Shown here in pieces: positions 1-8,277 of a stretch of 64,000 bases of DNA. This stretch comes from F22 sp963678855 (GTDB lineage Bacteria > Bacteroidota > Bacteroidia > Bacteroidales > Bacteroidaceae), in assembly GCA_963678855.1 (NCBI GenBank), contig OY787448.1:2108001-2172000 (forward strand), in the 5' to 3' direction. Below the pieces are notes generated by a model, which saw only the letters and a program-made list of their open reading frames with translations, searched no databases and was not told the origin of the DNA. Made by a program: the position numbers and the translations under genes. How positions within the stretch are numbered: position 1 is the first letter of the stretch; every line of letters begins with the position of its first letter.

Positions 1-620
1 TTGTCAAGAAGCAATGCATCTTCCGCTTGACGAAGTGGGCTTACTTCACGAGTTTGGTCAATATGGTCACGCTCTTGTACATTTTTCAAGATAGACTCGT
101 AACTGGCATTATCTCCCTTTGCTTGTAGTTCGTCATAGCGACGTTGTGCACGAATCTCTGCCGAGGCTGTTAAGAAAATTTTCAATTCTGCATCTGGAAA
201 AACAGTCGTGCCAATATCACGACCATCCATGACGATGCCTTTTTCAGCACCCATGGCTTGTTGTTGCTTAACCATTTCTTCACGAACAAAATCGATAACG
301 GCTACTGGGCTTACCAAGTTGCTCACTTCCATCCCGCGAATTTTGCCTTCTACATCGACATCATTCAAGAAAGTATGGATGAGACCAGTTGATGCATCTT
401 TGACAAAACGAATCTTTAGGTCGGGCATTTTGTTCTTAAGACCTTCACGATTAATCTCTCCATCAACAACCAGTCCCTCTTGGATACAAAATAGAGTAGT
501 CGCTCGATACATAGCACCACTGTCGATATAAATATATCCTACTTTTTGGGCTAGAGCTTTAGCCATAGTGCTTTTACCGCATGAAGAGAAGCCGTCGATG
601 GCGATAATAATTTTTTTCAT
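1..620 (-). CDS. cmk: Cytidylate kinase (partial, C-terminus outside window)
   Basis: Phosphorylates CMP/dCMP to the diphosphate in pyrimidine nucleotide salvage; cytoplasmic. Reading the minus strand from the ATG at 618-620 gives an N-terminus with the P-loop GFSSCGKST at residues 10-18, followed by GYIYIDSGAMYR and later DGRDIGTTVFPDA, the classic CMP-kinase signatures. The frame stays open to the window edge, so about 206 residues are present and the C-terminus is missing. The start is supported by a TATCTTTG promoter element about 45 bp upstream. No neighbour in the same direction is visible. Assignment is firm. Confidence 0.93.
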   Translation of the reverse strand, partial: MKKIIIAIDGFSSCGKSTMAKALAQKVGYIYIDSGAMYRATTLFCIQEGLVVDGEINREGLKNKMPDLKIRFVKDASTGLIHTFLNDVDVEGKIRGMEVSNLVSPVAVIDFVREEMVKQQQAMGAEKGIVMDGRDIGTTVFPDAELKIFLTASAEIRAQRRYDELQAKGDNASYESILKNVQERDHIDQTREVSPLRQAEDALLLD

Positions 621-664
621 TCCTTTATGTTTAAGTATCTATGAATGTTCTGTTATTTTCGCTT

Positions 665-672
665 CAAAGATA
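665..672 (-). promoter_or_regulatory. Promoter -7 element of cmk
   Basis: The minus strand reads TATCTTTG, an exact match to the Bacteroidetes TAnnTTTG -7 box. Transcription would begin near 658 and leave a leader of about 40 nt before the cmk ATG. No clear TTG -33 box is seen. Confidence 0.5.
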
Positions 673-869
673 CGTCTTTCCTTCCTCTTAGCATCTTGAA
701 TGCATTAAAAAAGTGCAAAAAGTTACTTTTTCCACATGTTTTTGTTTCGTATCATTTGCGTGTTACCTATTATTATTTTTATCTTTGTCCCAGATATAGG
801 TGTCGATACTTAAGTCGAAAAACCTATTGCACAAATTTGTATCTTATGTTTCATTTATAATAAACAATT

Positions 870-1562
870 ATGGAAATCAAAAAATCACCCAAAGCCAATC
901 TCGAAGGTCAGGGTTCACGTACGACGCGTGTGATGCTTGGTATCGTAATCGTTTTGTCGCTATTTTTTGCAGCACTTGAGCTGTCTGAGCGCGAAGCAGT
1001 TATCGACACATCAGACATGATCGTGGATCTAGTGATCGAGGAAGAGATTGTTGAGAGAACAGTACAGGAAGAGCCTAAACAGAAACCACCAGAGCCTAAG
1101 AAACCTGAGGTTATCGAAGTGATTGAAATTGTGGAAGATGACGTTGAAGTTGAAGAAACAGAAATTGAATCTACTGAGGATACTGGTGAAAAAGTGGAAG
1201 TAGTATTCATGCCTCCACCAGAGGAAGAAGAAGAACCTGAAGAAGAGGAAATCTTGATGATTGCCGAAACAATGCCGGAATTTCCAGGTGGTATGGGCGC
1301 ATTGATGAAGTATCTTGGTAAGAATATCAAGTATCCTACTATTGCTCAGGAAAATGGTGTTCAAGGTCGTGTAATCGTTCAGTTCGTCGTGAACAAGGAT
1401 GGTTCTATCGTAGACCCAGTGGTTGTTCGAAGCGTTGACCCTTACCTAGATAAGGAAGCCCTACGCGTGATCAAAAGCATGCCTAAGTGGAAGCCAGGTG
1501 AGCAACAAGGTAAGAAAGTACGTGTGAAGTACACCGTACCTGTGACTTTCCGTCTACAGTAA
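870..1562 (+). CDS. tonB: TonB-family energy transducer
   Basis: Transmits proton-motive-force energy from the ExbBD channel to outer-membrane receptors. Of its 230 residues, about 21-38 form a single N-terminal membrane anchor. They are followed by an acidic, proline-rich periplasmic linker (runs of E, EPKQKPPEPKKP and PPPEEEEEPEEEE). The C-terminal TonB domain starts near residue 135 (MPEFPGGMGALMKYL), contains QENGVQGRVIVQFVV, and ends in the family-typical VKYTVPVTFRLQ. The linker is unusually acidic compared with the Pro-Lys linker of E. coli TonB, though acidic versions are common in Bacteroidetes. An exbB/exbD operon lies 3 kb downstream, a likely partner. A hairpin terminator follows, so it is probably monocistronic. 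Confidence 0.92.
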   Translation: MEIKKSPKANLEGQGSRTTRVMLGIVIVLSLFFAALELSEREAVIDTSDMIVDLVIEEEIVERTVQEEPKQKPPEPKKPEVIEVIEIVEDDVEVEETEIESTEDTGEKVEVVFMPPPEEEEEPEEEEILMIAETMPEFPGGMGALMKYLGKNIKYPTIAQENGVQGRVIVQFVVNKDGSIVDPVVVRSVDPYLDKEALRVIKSMPKWKPGEQQGKKVRVKYTVPVTFRLQ

Positions 1563-1581
1563 TCATAGATATGACGAAGTT

Positions 1582-1613
1582 GAGGCAGCCATTTGTAGCT
1601 GCCTCGCTTTGTT
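1582..1613 (+). terminator. Rho-independent terminator after tonB
   Basis: GAGGCAGC (1582-1589) and GCTGCCTC (1598-1605) form a perfect 8-bp stem with an 8-nt loop, followed by a T-rich stretch. It lies 20 nt downstream of the tonB stop. Confidence 0.75.
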
Positions 1614-1658
1614 TATATATGTCTCTAGCAAAACAAACGCTTAATTATAATACATAGT

Positions 1659-2633
1659 ATGTATACCACCTCACAAATCTTAGAGTTTTTCGACAACACA
1701 AAAGCTTATCAGCAACAGACTGGTAGAGTACCGAGTTTGTACGAACCTGTAAACTACATTATGTCGCTTGGAGGTAAACATTTACGTCCTGCGCTTTTTT
1801 TGATGGCTTACAGCTTATATAAGCAGAATGTGTCGCAAGTAATGACACAAGCACTTGCTTTCGAAACTTTTCATAACTCAACGCTTGTTCATGACGACTT
1901 GATGGATGACTCTGCAACTCGTAGAGGACATGATACGGTGCATATCAAGTATAATCCTAATATCGCTATTCTATCTGGTGATGCTATGATTGTACTTGCT
2001 ATGCAACAAATGGCGAGTGCTGAAACTCCCCACATACAGGACGTTATGACGCAGTTTACGCGTACGATGATGGAGGTCTTCGAAGGACAGCAGCTTGATT
2101 TAGAATTTGAAGAACGAACTCAAGTGTCTATTGAGGAATATACTACCATGATTGAGTTGAAAACTGCCGCTCTATTGGCAGGTGCACTTCGTGTAGGTGG
2201 ACAAATTGCTGAGGCACCAACACATGTTGTTCAAGCCTTAGATTCTTTTGGTCGTGCTTTAGGTATTGCCTTTCAAATACAAGATGATTTGTTGGACTTG
2301 TATGGGGATGAAAAGCTACTAGGTAAGCGAGTGGGGGATGATGTGATGACTGGTAAGAAGACTATCTTGATGATTCATGCCTATGCCCAAGCTGATGAGG
2401 CTCTATCTGACAAAATAACTAGTTGGTTAGCTACCGATTCGTTGTCAAGAGAAGAAAAGATGACTTTCTTCCAAGACTTGTTTGAGCAAACACAGTCACG
2501 TGTTTATGCTGAAGAACAAATGAAAGGGTATACACAGCAAGCTCAAGATGCTTTGGATATCATTGCAAATGAAGGTGTGGATGTGGCACCATTTCGTGAA
2601 TTAACTACTCAATTGTTGACACGTAAAAAATAA
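1659..2633 (+). CDS. Polyprenyl (isoprenyl) diphosphate synthase
   Basis: Trans-isoprenyl diphosphate synthase that condenses isopentenyl diphosphate onto an allylic diphosphate; in this group it probably makes the quinone side chain. The 324-residue protein has GGKHLRP near residues 38-44. The first aspartate-rich motif is DDLMDD at 79-84, followed by SATRRG. The second is QDDLLDLYGD near 212, with GKRVGDDVMTGKKT after it. This is the full length expected for a long-chain synthase. Chain length cannot be read from the sequence with certainty. The next two genes follow at 6 nt and a 1-nt overlap, indicating one operon. Confidence 0.9.
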   Translation: MYTTSQILEFFDNTKAYQQQTGRVPSLYEPVNYIMSLGGKHLRPALFLMAYSLYKQNVSQVMTQALAFETFHNSTLVHDDLMDDSATRRGHDTVHIKYNPNIAILSGDAMIVLAMQQMASAETPHIQDVMTQFTRTMMEVFEGQQLDLEFEERTQVSIEEYTTMIELKTAALLAGALRVGGQIAEAPTHVVQALDSFGRALGIAFQIQDDLLDLYGDEKLLGKRVGDDVMTGKKTILMIHAYAQADEALSDKITSWLATDSLSREEKMTFFQDLFEQTQSRVYAEEQMKGYTQQAQDALDIIANEGVDVAPFRELTTQLLTRKK

Positions 2634-2639
2634 TAGCTT

Positions 2640-3398
2640 ATGCCGTATAGACGATTGCCCAATACAGATTCAGCACGTGTTCGTGCATTAAAAACCATTG
2701 TAGAACAAGGAGACCAGGCTACTGATGTACTTGCTTTGCCTTACTCTTTGCATATGCTCTCTAAAGCTCGTAACTTTTTACGTCATTTTGAGGCGGCTCA
2801 CCGTAACTACAAAGCTTGTTACGATGAGCAAAGCCGTGCGAGCTCTACCCATCATGAGAAAGCTAAAAATGCTAGACTATATGTGTCACACTTTGTGCAA
2901 GTCATGAATTTGGCCATCTTGCGTGGAGAAATACCGCGCGAAGCAAAAGAACTATACAACCTTAGTCCAGATAATTTTAACTTGCCTGATTTGGCTAGTG
3001 ATGCTTCTTTGTTTGAGTGGGGACGTAAAATTATTGATGGTGAGCAAGCGCGTATCTCACAAGGTGGGGCACCTATATATACGCCAACGATTGCGAAAGT
3101 ACGTGTGTTTTATGATACATTTCGTGAGAGTTATGAGCGCCAGAAAAACTTTCAACGTTTGACAAATAAGAGTCTAGACGATATCTCAGCTTTGCGTCCT
3201 GAAGCAGATGAAATGTTACTAGACTTTTGGAATGGCATTGAAGAGAAATACATGGACGTTGAGCCTATGGAGGCTCGTCTTGATGCATGTCGTCAATTTG
3301 GCGTCGTGTATTACTACAGATCAAGCGAAAAGCGCCGTATGGCTATGCAGAAAAACGAGGCGCAGCTGGGTCTTTTTGATGACTTAGATAACGAATAA
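2640..3398 (+). CDS. Conserved protein of unknown function
   Basis: 252 residues, soluble, no signal peptide or membrane segment. It is rich in charged and aromatic residues and looks mainly alpha-helical, ending in the acidic tail LGLFDDLDNE. I do not recognise a domain. It sits between a polyprenyl synthase (6 nt upstream) and a TatD-type nuclease (its stop overlaps that start as TAATG), so the three are translationally coupled and almost certainly cotranscribed. That linkage is the only functional hint. Confidence 0.8.
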   Translation: MPYRRLPNTDSARVRALKTIVEQGDQATDVLALPYSLHMLSKARNFLRHFEAAHRNYKACYDEQSRASSTHHEKAKNARLYVSHFVQVMNLAILRGEIPREAKELYNLSPDNFNLPDLASDASLFEWGRKIIDGEQARISQGGAPIYTPTIAKVRVFYDTFRESYERQKNFQRLTNKSLDDISALRPEADEMLLDFWNGIEEKYMDVEPMEARLDACRQFGVVYYYRSSEKRRMAMQKNEAQLGLFDDLDNE

Positions 3399-4201
3399 TG
3401 CATACATTTATAGTAGATACCCATACGCATTTGTACGATGAGGCTTTTAATGAGGATGGAGATGAGGTACTTTTGTCTTCACAGGAATCTGGCGTGCGCT
3501 ATTTCTTGTTGCCAAACTGTGATATTAGCACGTTTGAACCGATGATGCAGTGGGTCAAGAAATTTCCTGATGCATGTTTCCCTATGTATGGAGTACATCC
3601 TACTTCTTTGACCAAGGATAATTGGCAAGAAGAGGTGGCTGCAGTGCAGCGTGCGCTTGAAACACAGTCTCGTCCTATTGCGATAGGTGAGATTGGTATG
3701 GACTTATATTGGAGTAAGGAGGCTGTAGAAGAACAACAACTTGCCTTTCGTCAGCAGTTGCAATGGGCTTTGGATTACGATTTACCCGTATCGCTCCACT
3801 GCCGAAAGAGTTTTGCACAGATCATTGAAGTGATGGACGAATTCAAAGGTAAAGGGTTAAAAGGAGTATTCCATTGTTTCTCGGAAGGAGAATCCCAATT
3901 AAACAAAGTACTTGAATATGGCTTTCATGTTGGATTAGGTGGTGTCGTTACTTTCAAGAATGCACACCTAGCAGATTTGCTTCCTTTGATACCAGAAGAT
4001 CGATTTGTTTTGGAGACCGATGCGCCCTATTTGGCACCCACCCCGAAGCGAGGAAAACGAAATCTACCCGAGTATCTTCATTATGTGGCTCAGTTTATAG
4101 CTCAGAAAATGGGATATACTAAAGAAGAGATCATACATAAATCGACAGAAAATGCTTTAAGCTTGTTTCAAATTGATTCATTTATGACGGATAGACCATA
4201 A
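3398..4201 (+). CDS. tatD: TatD-family metal-dependent hydrolase (DNase)
   Basis: TIM-barrel metallohydrolase of the TatD/YcfH family, expected to have 3'-5' exonuclease or general DNase activity in the cytoplasm. Of 267 residues (normal length), visible metal ligands are the N-terminal DTHTHLYD, the glutamate in GEIGMDLYW, the histidines in SLHCRKSF and FHCFSEGE, and the aspartate in LETDAPYLAP. The PTPKRGKRNLPEYL segment is also typical. The start overlaps the preceding stop codon. The exact substrate within the family cannot be read from the sequence. Confidence 0.92.
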   Translation: MHTFIVDTHTHLYDEAFNEDGDEVLLSSQESGVRYFLLPNCDISTFEPMMQWVKKFPDACFPMYGVHPTSLTKDNWQEEVAAVQRALETQSRPIAIGEIGMDLYWSKEAVEEQQLAFRQQLQWALDYDLPVSLHCRKSFAQIIEVMDEFKGKGLKGVFHCFSEGESQLNKVLEYGFHVGLGGVVTFKNAHLADLLPLIPEDRFVLETDAPYLAPTPKRGKRNLPEYLHYVAQFIAQKMGYTKEEIIHKSTENALSLFQIDSFMTDRP

Positions 4202-4250
4202 AGAATATTAATTTTATGCTGTATCCAAGCGAAAAACTCTACCGAAACGC

Positions 4251-4280
4251 TTGGTACGATGAAAAAAAAGGATACTTTTG
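4251..4280 (+). promoter_or_regulatory. Promoter of tRNA-Ser
   Basis: TTG at 4251-4253, a 19-nt spacer and TACTTTTG at 4273-4280 match the Bacteroidetes -33/-7 consensus. Transcription would start near 4287, about 50 nt before the mature tRNA. Confidence 0.65.
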
Positions 4281-4339
4281 TAGCTGAATTGTCTGAAATA
4301 GTGTCGGGGCGATTGTGCCCGAACCCCACCTACAACCTT

Positions 4340-4427
4340 GGAGAGGTGCTCGAGTGGCTGAAGAGGCACGCCTGGAAAGCGTGTATACGCCAAAAGCGTA
4401 TCGCGGGTTCGAATCCCGCTCTCTCCG
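4340..4427 (+). tRNA. tRNA-Ser (anticodon GGA)
   Basis: An 88-nt class II tRNA. The acceptor stem GGAGAGG pairs with TCTCTCC (one G-T). The anticodon stem CACGC/GCGTG encloses the loop CTGGAAA, placing anticodon GGA at 4374-4376. A long variable arm (TACGC...GCGTA) precedes the T arm GCGGG-TTCGAAT-CCCGC. The discriminator base is G, as in serine tRNAs. CCA is not encoded. Confidence 0.96.
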
Positions 4428-4510
4428 CACATATCAGATATTCGTAAACAACCATGTGAGAAATATTAATCAATAACAATCAATTATTTAATTCAAAAAT
4501 TTAGACACAC

Positions 4511-5290
4511 ATGAAAAAGTTATTTGCAATCATCGCTGTGATTGGAGCTGTAACATTCGGTTCTGTACAGTCTGCTAACGCTCAAGAAGCTGCTCCTGCA
4601 ACTGAGCAAACTCAAGTTGCTGATCAAGCTGCTGACGATGCTGCTGGTGAGCCAATTCACAAGACACTTAAGACTAAGTTTATCGAGGGTACTGCCTCTT
4701 TCATGTCTTTGGTATCTGTAGCACTAGTTATCGGTCTTGCGTTCTGTATCGAGCGTATTATCTACCTTAGCTGGGCTGAAATTAACACTAAGAAGTTCAT
4801 CGCTAAGATTGAAGAGCACCTAGAAGCTGGTGATCTAGAAGGCGCTAAGGATTTTGCACGTAACACTCGTGGTCCTGTTGCTTCTATCTACTACCAAGGG
4901 CTTATGCGTGTAAACGAAGGTCTTGACGTTGTAGAACGTTCAGTAGTATCTTATGGTGGTGTACAAGCTGGTTACCTAGAAAAGGGGTGTTCTTGGATTA
5001 CTCTTTTCATCGCTATGGCTCCATCTCTAGGTTTCTTGGGTACTGTAATCGGTATGGTACAAGCCTTCGATAAGATCCAAAAAGTCGGTGATATCTCTCC
5101 AACAGTCGTTGCTGGTGGTATGAAGGTTGCCTTGATTACAACTATCTTCGGTTTGATCGTAGCACTTATTCTTCAGTTGTTCTACAACTACATCCTTGCT
5201 AAGATTGAAGCACTAACAAGCGATATGGAAGATTCTTCTATCACATTGCTTGACCTAGTAATCAAATACAACTTGAAGTACAACAACTAA
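4511..5290 (+). CDS. exbB: ExbB/TolQ/MotA-family proton channel subunit
   Basis: Inner-membrane proton channel that, with ExbD, powers TonB. The 259-residue protein begins with a cleavable-looking signal peptide ending near ANAQ (residue 25), then an alanine- and acid-rich periplasmic segment. Transmembrane segments lie near 57-80 (MSLVSVALVIGLAFCIERII), 155-180 (TLFIAMAPSLGFLGTVIGMV) and 195-225. GFLGTVIGMVQAF and GGMKVALITT are the MotA/ExbB signature. The signal-peptide extension differs from E. coli ExbB but matches longer ExbB forms. It heads an operon with a small membrane protein and two ExbD proteins. Confidence 0.93.
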   Translation: MKKLFAIIAVIGAVTFGSVQSANAQEAAPATEQTQVADQAADDAAGEPIHKTLKTKFIEGTASFMSLVSVALVIGLAFCIERIIYLSWAEINTKKFIAKIEEHLEAGDLEGAKDFARNTRGPVASIYYQGLMRVNEGLDVVERSVVSYGGVQAGYLEKGCSWITLFIAMAPSLGFLGTVIGMVQAFDKIQKVGDISPTVVAGGMKVALITTIFGLIVALILQLFYNYILAKIEALTSDMEDSSITLLDLVIKYNLKYNN

Positions 5291-5308
5291 TAACGGGAGC
5301 GAATTATA

Positions 5309-5767
5309 ATGGTAAAATCATACAAAATCTCATATTACGTACTATGGGCGTTATTAGTATTGACTGCGGCTATCGTAGCATACTTCGCTCTAGACGGATT
5401 TGATGCGGGCATGCAGGACGGCTTTAGCGTCCCAGCTCACACAGACCTGTTGATGTACTGGATGTATACAGTGCTTGGTATCTGTGTTGCAGCTACAGTA
5501 ATTGCAGGGGCTTTTAAATTTGTAAAAAAACTTATTGACCACCCAGGAGAAGCTCTAGAATCTTTGTCAGGCGTTGTTGTTTTGGCTGCTATTCTAGGTA
5601 TCACATATTCTATGGCATCTACTGATGCTGTCATGACAGGTGATGGTGCTTATACTGATGCTGGTTGGTTGAAGATTGCTGGCATGATGCTTTACTCTAT
5701 CTATTTCTTGATGGGTGGTGCTATCGTTGCTATCATCGTAAGTGGAATCAAGAAAGCTATTTCATAA
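5309..5767 (+). CDS. Small integral membrane protein in the exb operon
   Basis: 152 residues with four predicted membrane segments (about 8-27, 45-70, 85-104 and 124-148) and short loops; no known catalytic motif. It starts 18 nt after exbB and ends 24 nt before the first exbD, so it is embedded in the proton-channel operon. The position suggests an accessory or regulatory subunit of an ExbB-ExbD complex, but this is inference. I recognise no named family. Confidence 0.85.
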   Translation: MVKSYKISYYVLWALLVLTAAIVAYFALDGFDAGMQDGFSVPAHTDLLMYWMYTVLGICVAATVIAGAFKFVKKLIDHPGEALESLSGVVVLAAILGITYSMASTDAVMTGDGAYTDAGWLKIAGMMLYSIYFLMGGAIVAIIVSGIKKAIS

Positions 5768-5791
5768 TCATAATTAAGAAAGGAAAATAGA

Positions 5792-6385
5792 ATGGCAAGA
5801 GGAAAAAAGAAAGTGCCGGATATTAATTCGAGCTCTACCGCAGATATCGCATTCTTGCTGTTGATCTTCTTCCTTATCACAACCTCAATGGACACTGACC
5901 AAGGTTTGGCTCGTCGTCTTCCTCCTCCACCGGAGCAGGATAAAGAGCAACCTGATGATAAGAAGTTTAAGAAACGTAACGTTTTGACAATTCTTATCAA
6001 CAAGCATAACCAATTGATGGTAGGTGGTGAGATTATGGATGTGAGACAGCTTCGAGAAAAGACAATCGAATTTATCGATAACCCTAATAATGACCCAACT
6101 CTTCCAGCGAAGAAGGTTGTAAACATTGAGCTTCTAGGTGACTGTGAAATAACAGACCAACACCTTATCTCTTTGCAGAATGACCGTGGTACTAGTTATG
6201 AAGTATATATCGATGTTCAAAATGAACTTGTAGCTGCATATAATGTACTGCGTGACAAGTTGGCTAAAGAAAGATTCCAAGGAAAAGCTTATAAGGAGTG
6301 TACTCCAGAAGAGCAAAAAGCTATTCGTAAGTATTATCCTCAACGAATCTCTGAAGCAGAACCTAAAAACTATGGAGGGAAGTAA
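5792..6385 (+). CDS. exbD: ExbD/TolR-family biopolymer transport protein (first copy)
   Basis: 197 residues: a short positive N-terminus, one membrane segment (about 18-36, AFLLLIFFLITTSM preceded by SSTADI with the conserved aspartate), then a periplasmic domain. The aspartate near the membrane entry is the ExbD proton-carrying residue. The periplasmic part is longer than E. coli ExbD (about 141 aa), with a basic C-terminal extension. It probably forms a heteromeric complex with the second ExbD, which begins 2 nt downstream. Confidence 0.92.
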   Translation: MARGKKKVPDINSSSTADIAFLLLIFFLITTSMDTDQGLARRLPPPPEQDKEQPDDKKFKKRNVLTILINKHNQLMVGGEIMDVRQLREKTIEFIDNPNNDPTLPAKKVVNIELLGDCEITDQHLISLQNDRGTSYEVYIDVQNELVAAYNVLRDKLAKERFQGKAYKECTPEEQKAIRKYYPQRISEAEPKNYGGK

Positions 6386-6387
6386 TC

Positions 6388-6852
6388 ATGGCAAAATTTA
6401 ATAAGACTGGTAAGAAAGAAATGCCGGCTTTGAATACGTCTTCACTTCCTGACTTGATCTTTACGCTGTTGTTCTTCTTTATGATTACAACAACTATGCG
6501 TGAGGTTTCTTTGAAGGTTCAATTTCAGGTTCCTCAGGGTACTGAGCTTGAAAAGTTAGAGAAAAAGTCTTTGGTGACTTTTATCTATATTGGTAAGCCA
6601 ACTCCTGAGTTTCGCGCGAAGATGGGTTCAGAAAGCCGTATCCAGCTTAATGACAAATTCGCTGAGGTAGCTGATATCTTTGACTATATCAACCAAGAAC
6701 GTAACAACATGAAAGAAAGCGATCAGCCTTTCATGAAGGTTTCCCTAAAGGTAGATAAAGAAACACAGATGGGTATTGTAACCGATGTTAAGCAGGCACT
6801 ACGTCAAGCTTATGCATTGAACATCAACTACTCTGCTACAAAGCGTAATTAA
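6388..6852 (+). CDS. exbD: ExbD/TolR-family biopolymer transport protein (second copy)
   Basis: 154 residues with the same layout as the preceding protein: N-terminal MPALNTSSLPDLIFTLLFFFMITTTM gives one membrane helix with its conserved aspartate, then a periplasmic domain ending in VKQALRQAYALNINYSATKRN. It starts 2 nt after the first exbD and ends the operon. Paired, non-identical ExbD subunits are usual in Bacteroidetes Ton systems. Confidence 0.92.
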   Translation: MAKFNKTGKKEMPALNTSSLPDLIFTLLFFFMITTTMREVSLKVQFQVPQGTELEKLEKKSLVTFIYIGKPTPEFRAKMGSESRIQLNDKFAEVADIFDYINQERNNMKESDQPFMKVSLKVDKETQMGIVTDVKQALRQAYALNINYSATKRN

Positions 6853-6889
6853 GCTTTTAAATTGTAGATTTAACTACAACATATATAAT

Positions 6890-6936
6890 GGGGGTGTATC
6901 AAAAGTAACTTTTGATGCGCCCTCTTTTCTATTTTA
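6890..6936. terminator. Long hairpin at the exb operon end / IS end
   Basis: GGGGGTGTATCAAAAG (6890-6905) and CTTTTGATGCGCCCTC (6909-6924) form a 16-bp stem with three G-T pairs and a TAA loop, followed by TTTTCTATTTT. It can terminate the exb operon. The GGGGGTGTATCAAAAG arm also resembles the terminus of IS1182-type elements found in this group, and transposase remnants lie just downstream, so it may be both. Confidence 0.6.
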
Positions 6937-7016
6937 TGACTTTCCGAGCTTAATATCTCCGTATTACAACACCTCGTATTTTCAAGCCGATTTGACTCTA
7001 TGTGGATTTAGTAGCG

Positions 7017-7705
7017 TTATTTGAGTCCATATTGGGTGATTTTTAGCCGTATTGGAGTTTTTAGGGGTCTTTCCACCTGCTTTTGTAGTTTTCTGCATAG
7101 TTTTTCTATGTTGAAGGCCATAGCAAAGATGGCAAAGTCCATTTGAACTTTGTCGTGTCCTCTATGACGGAAGCGTTTGTACTGCTTGTCGTATTTCATT
7201 TGGCCAAAGACAGCCTCTGGCTCTATACGCCTTCGGCCTCTATGGTGTATTCCTTCTTCTGATAGTAAGAGTTCTCTTGCTTTTTTCTTGTACTTATTGA
7301 GCTGCACATTGACTCCGATAATTCTATTTGAAGATTATAGCCAGGCTTAGTTTGCCCATTATTCATCGCATCTTCTTTCGTATGCATAAACGTAGCAGAT
7401 GGGTCGGTTTTAGAGTAGCTATTTCTCTCTCCTAGAGTCTCTAAGTGGTTTTCTTAAGAAGCTATTTTTTCCTTGCAAGTACTTAGCTCTTTGATTGGCT
7501 TTTCTCTTTGATTGGCTTTTCTCTTTGATTGGCTTTTGTCATTGACTCTTTGTTAGCAGCATTGATCTGATCAATTTTAGTTTGGAGAGTTGCAGAGTCA
7601 ATAGGACTAGGTATCATGCGGTCCAGAACTCGAACAGGAGCATTCTCTGGAATATTTTCATTTAACGAGCAGGAAATTGTTCTGTTCGATTATATATCGT
7701 ACATT
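7017..7705 (-). pseudogene. IS1182-like transposase remnant (multiple deletions)
   Basis: Three collinear pieces of one minus-strand DDE transposase are readable. Near 7705-7570 there is an N-terminal piece with ENIPENAPVRVLDRMI. Near 7430-7305 a middle piece reads NSYSKTDPSATFMHTKEDA and then MNNGQTKPGYNLQI. At 7307-7017 an open C-terminal piece reads RRRIEPEAVFGQMKYDKQYK with RFRHRGHDKVQMDFAIFAMAFN. Most of the N-terminal domain and the catalytic core are deleted, and the frame shifts between pieces. A 17-bp triplication at 7487-7537 disrupts it further. An intact element would be over 1.5 kb; about 0.7 kb remains. It cannot encode an active transposase. No right terminal repeat is visible. 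Confidence 0.85.
7487..7537. repeat. 17-bp tandem repeat, three copies
   Basis: CTCTTTGATTGGCTTTT occurs three times head to tail (7487-7503, 7504-7520, 7521-7537) without mismatch. It lies inside the transposase remnant; 17 is not a multiple of three, so the duplications shift the frame. Most likely replication slippage. Confidence 0.95.
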
Positions 7706-7708
7706 TGT

Positions 7709-7748
7709 AATGTTCTGCGCTATCATAGCGCAGAGCATTATTTTTTAT
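7709..7748. terminator. Strong hairpin terminator before the C_GCAxxG_C_C gene
   Basis: AATGTTCTGCGCTA (7709-7722) and TAGCGCAGAGCATT (7726-7739) form a 14-bp stem with one G-T pair and loop TCA, followed by ATTTTTTAT on the plus strand. It insulates the downstream plus-strand gene from the IS region. Confidence 0.65.
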
Positions 7749-7764
7749 CTATTACTACAGTACA

Positions 7765-8271
7765 ATGTATACGAATATGACATCTGAAAAGCTATTATCT
7801 ACTGACCGAGCTCAGAAAGCCATGGCTTTATTTAGCGAAGGGTACAACTGTGCTCAATCTTCTTTATTAGCTTTTGCTGATTTACTTCCTATTGATGAGG
7901 CTGGTGCCAAGGCGGTTGCGTCTTCTTTTGGTGGAGGTATGGGTAAAATGGGAGAAGTCTGTGGTGCTATTACTGGTGTATTTGCTGCTGCAGGTCTTCT
8001 ATATGGGCCTTCAGAGCTTGTAGATGCAGATACCAAGATGGCACACTATGAATGTATTCAAAAACTAGGCCTTGAATTTAAAGCTCGTACTTCTTGCGAT
8101 AGTTATCTATGTCGTGACTTATTGGAAAAAGAACTACCTGCTGCGGCTGCACAAGAGCTAGATGCTTCAAAATTGACTTATGCTATCGGTGCTGAGAAGC
8201 CTTGTGCCCAGTTAGTGGGTGTCGCTGCTGGTTTGCTAGAAGTATATATTCAAGCACACCCAATAAAATAA
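7765..8271 (+). CDS. C_GCAxxG_C_C family redox-type protein
   Basis: 168 residues with the family's spaced cysteine motifs: FSEGYNCAQSSLLAF near 28-42, then GGGMGKMGEVCGAITGVFAAAG near 57-78, then TSCDSYLCRDLL near 112 and the terminal KPCAQLVGVAAGLLE. This matches the C_GCAxxG_C_C family of presumed metal- or redox-active proteins whose reaction is not established. The start may be at 7765 or at the internal ATG at 7777. It is followed after 6 nt by a carbon-nitrogen hydrolase and probably shares its transcript. Confidence 0.88.
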   Translation: MYTNMTSEKLLSTDRAQKAMALFSEGYNCAQSSLLAFADLLPIDEAGAKAVASSFGGGMGKMGEVCGAITGVFAAAGLLYGPSELVDADTKMAHYECIQKLGLEFKARTSCDSYLCRDLLEKELPAAAAQELDASKLTYAIGAEKPCAQLVGVAAGLLEVYIQAHPIK

Positions 8272-8277
8272 TTGGCT

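Noticed and set aside
645..860. 71-codon frame upstream of tonB
   Set aside because: Phe/Tyr/Cys-rich product of AT-rich intergenic DNA; overlaps the cmk promoter.
908..1364. Antisense frames over tonB
   Set aside because: Serine- and phenylalanine-rich mirrors of the Glu/Pro linker repeats, a codon-bias artefact.
4214..4447. Protein frames on both strands over tRNA-Ser
   Set aside because: They are translations of the tRNA; such spurious proteins (ERDSNPRY-type) are a known annotation artefact.
7690..7765. Right terminal repeat of the IS1182-like element
   Set aside because: No sequence complementary to GGGGGTGTATCAAAAG is visible here; the hairpin present is unrelated in sequence.
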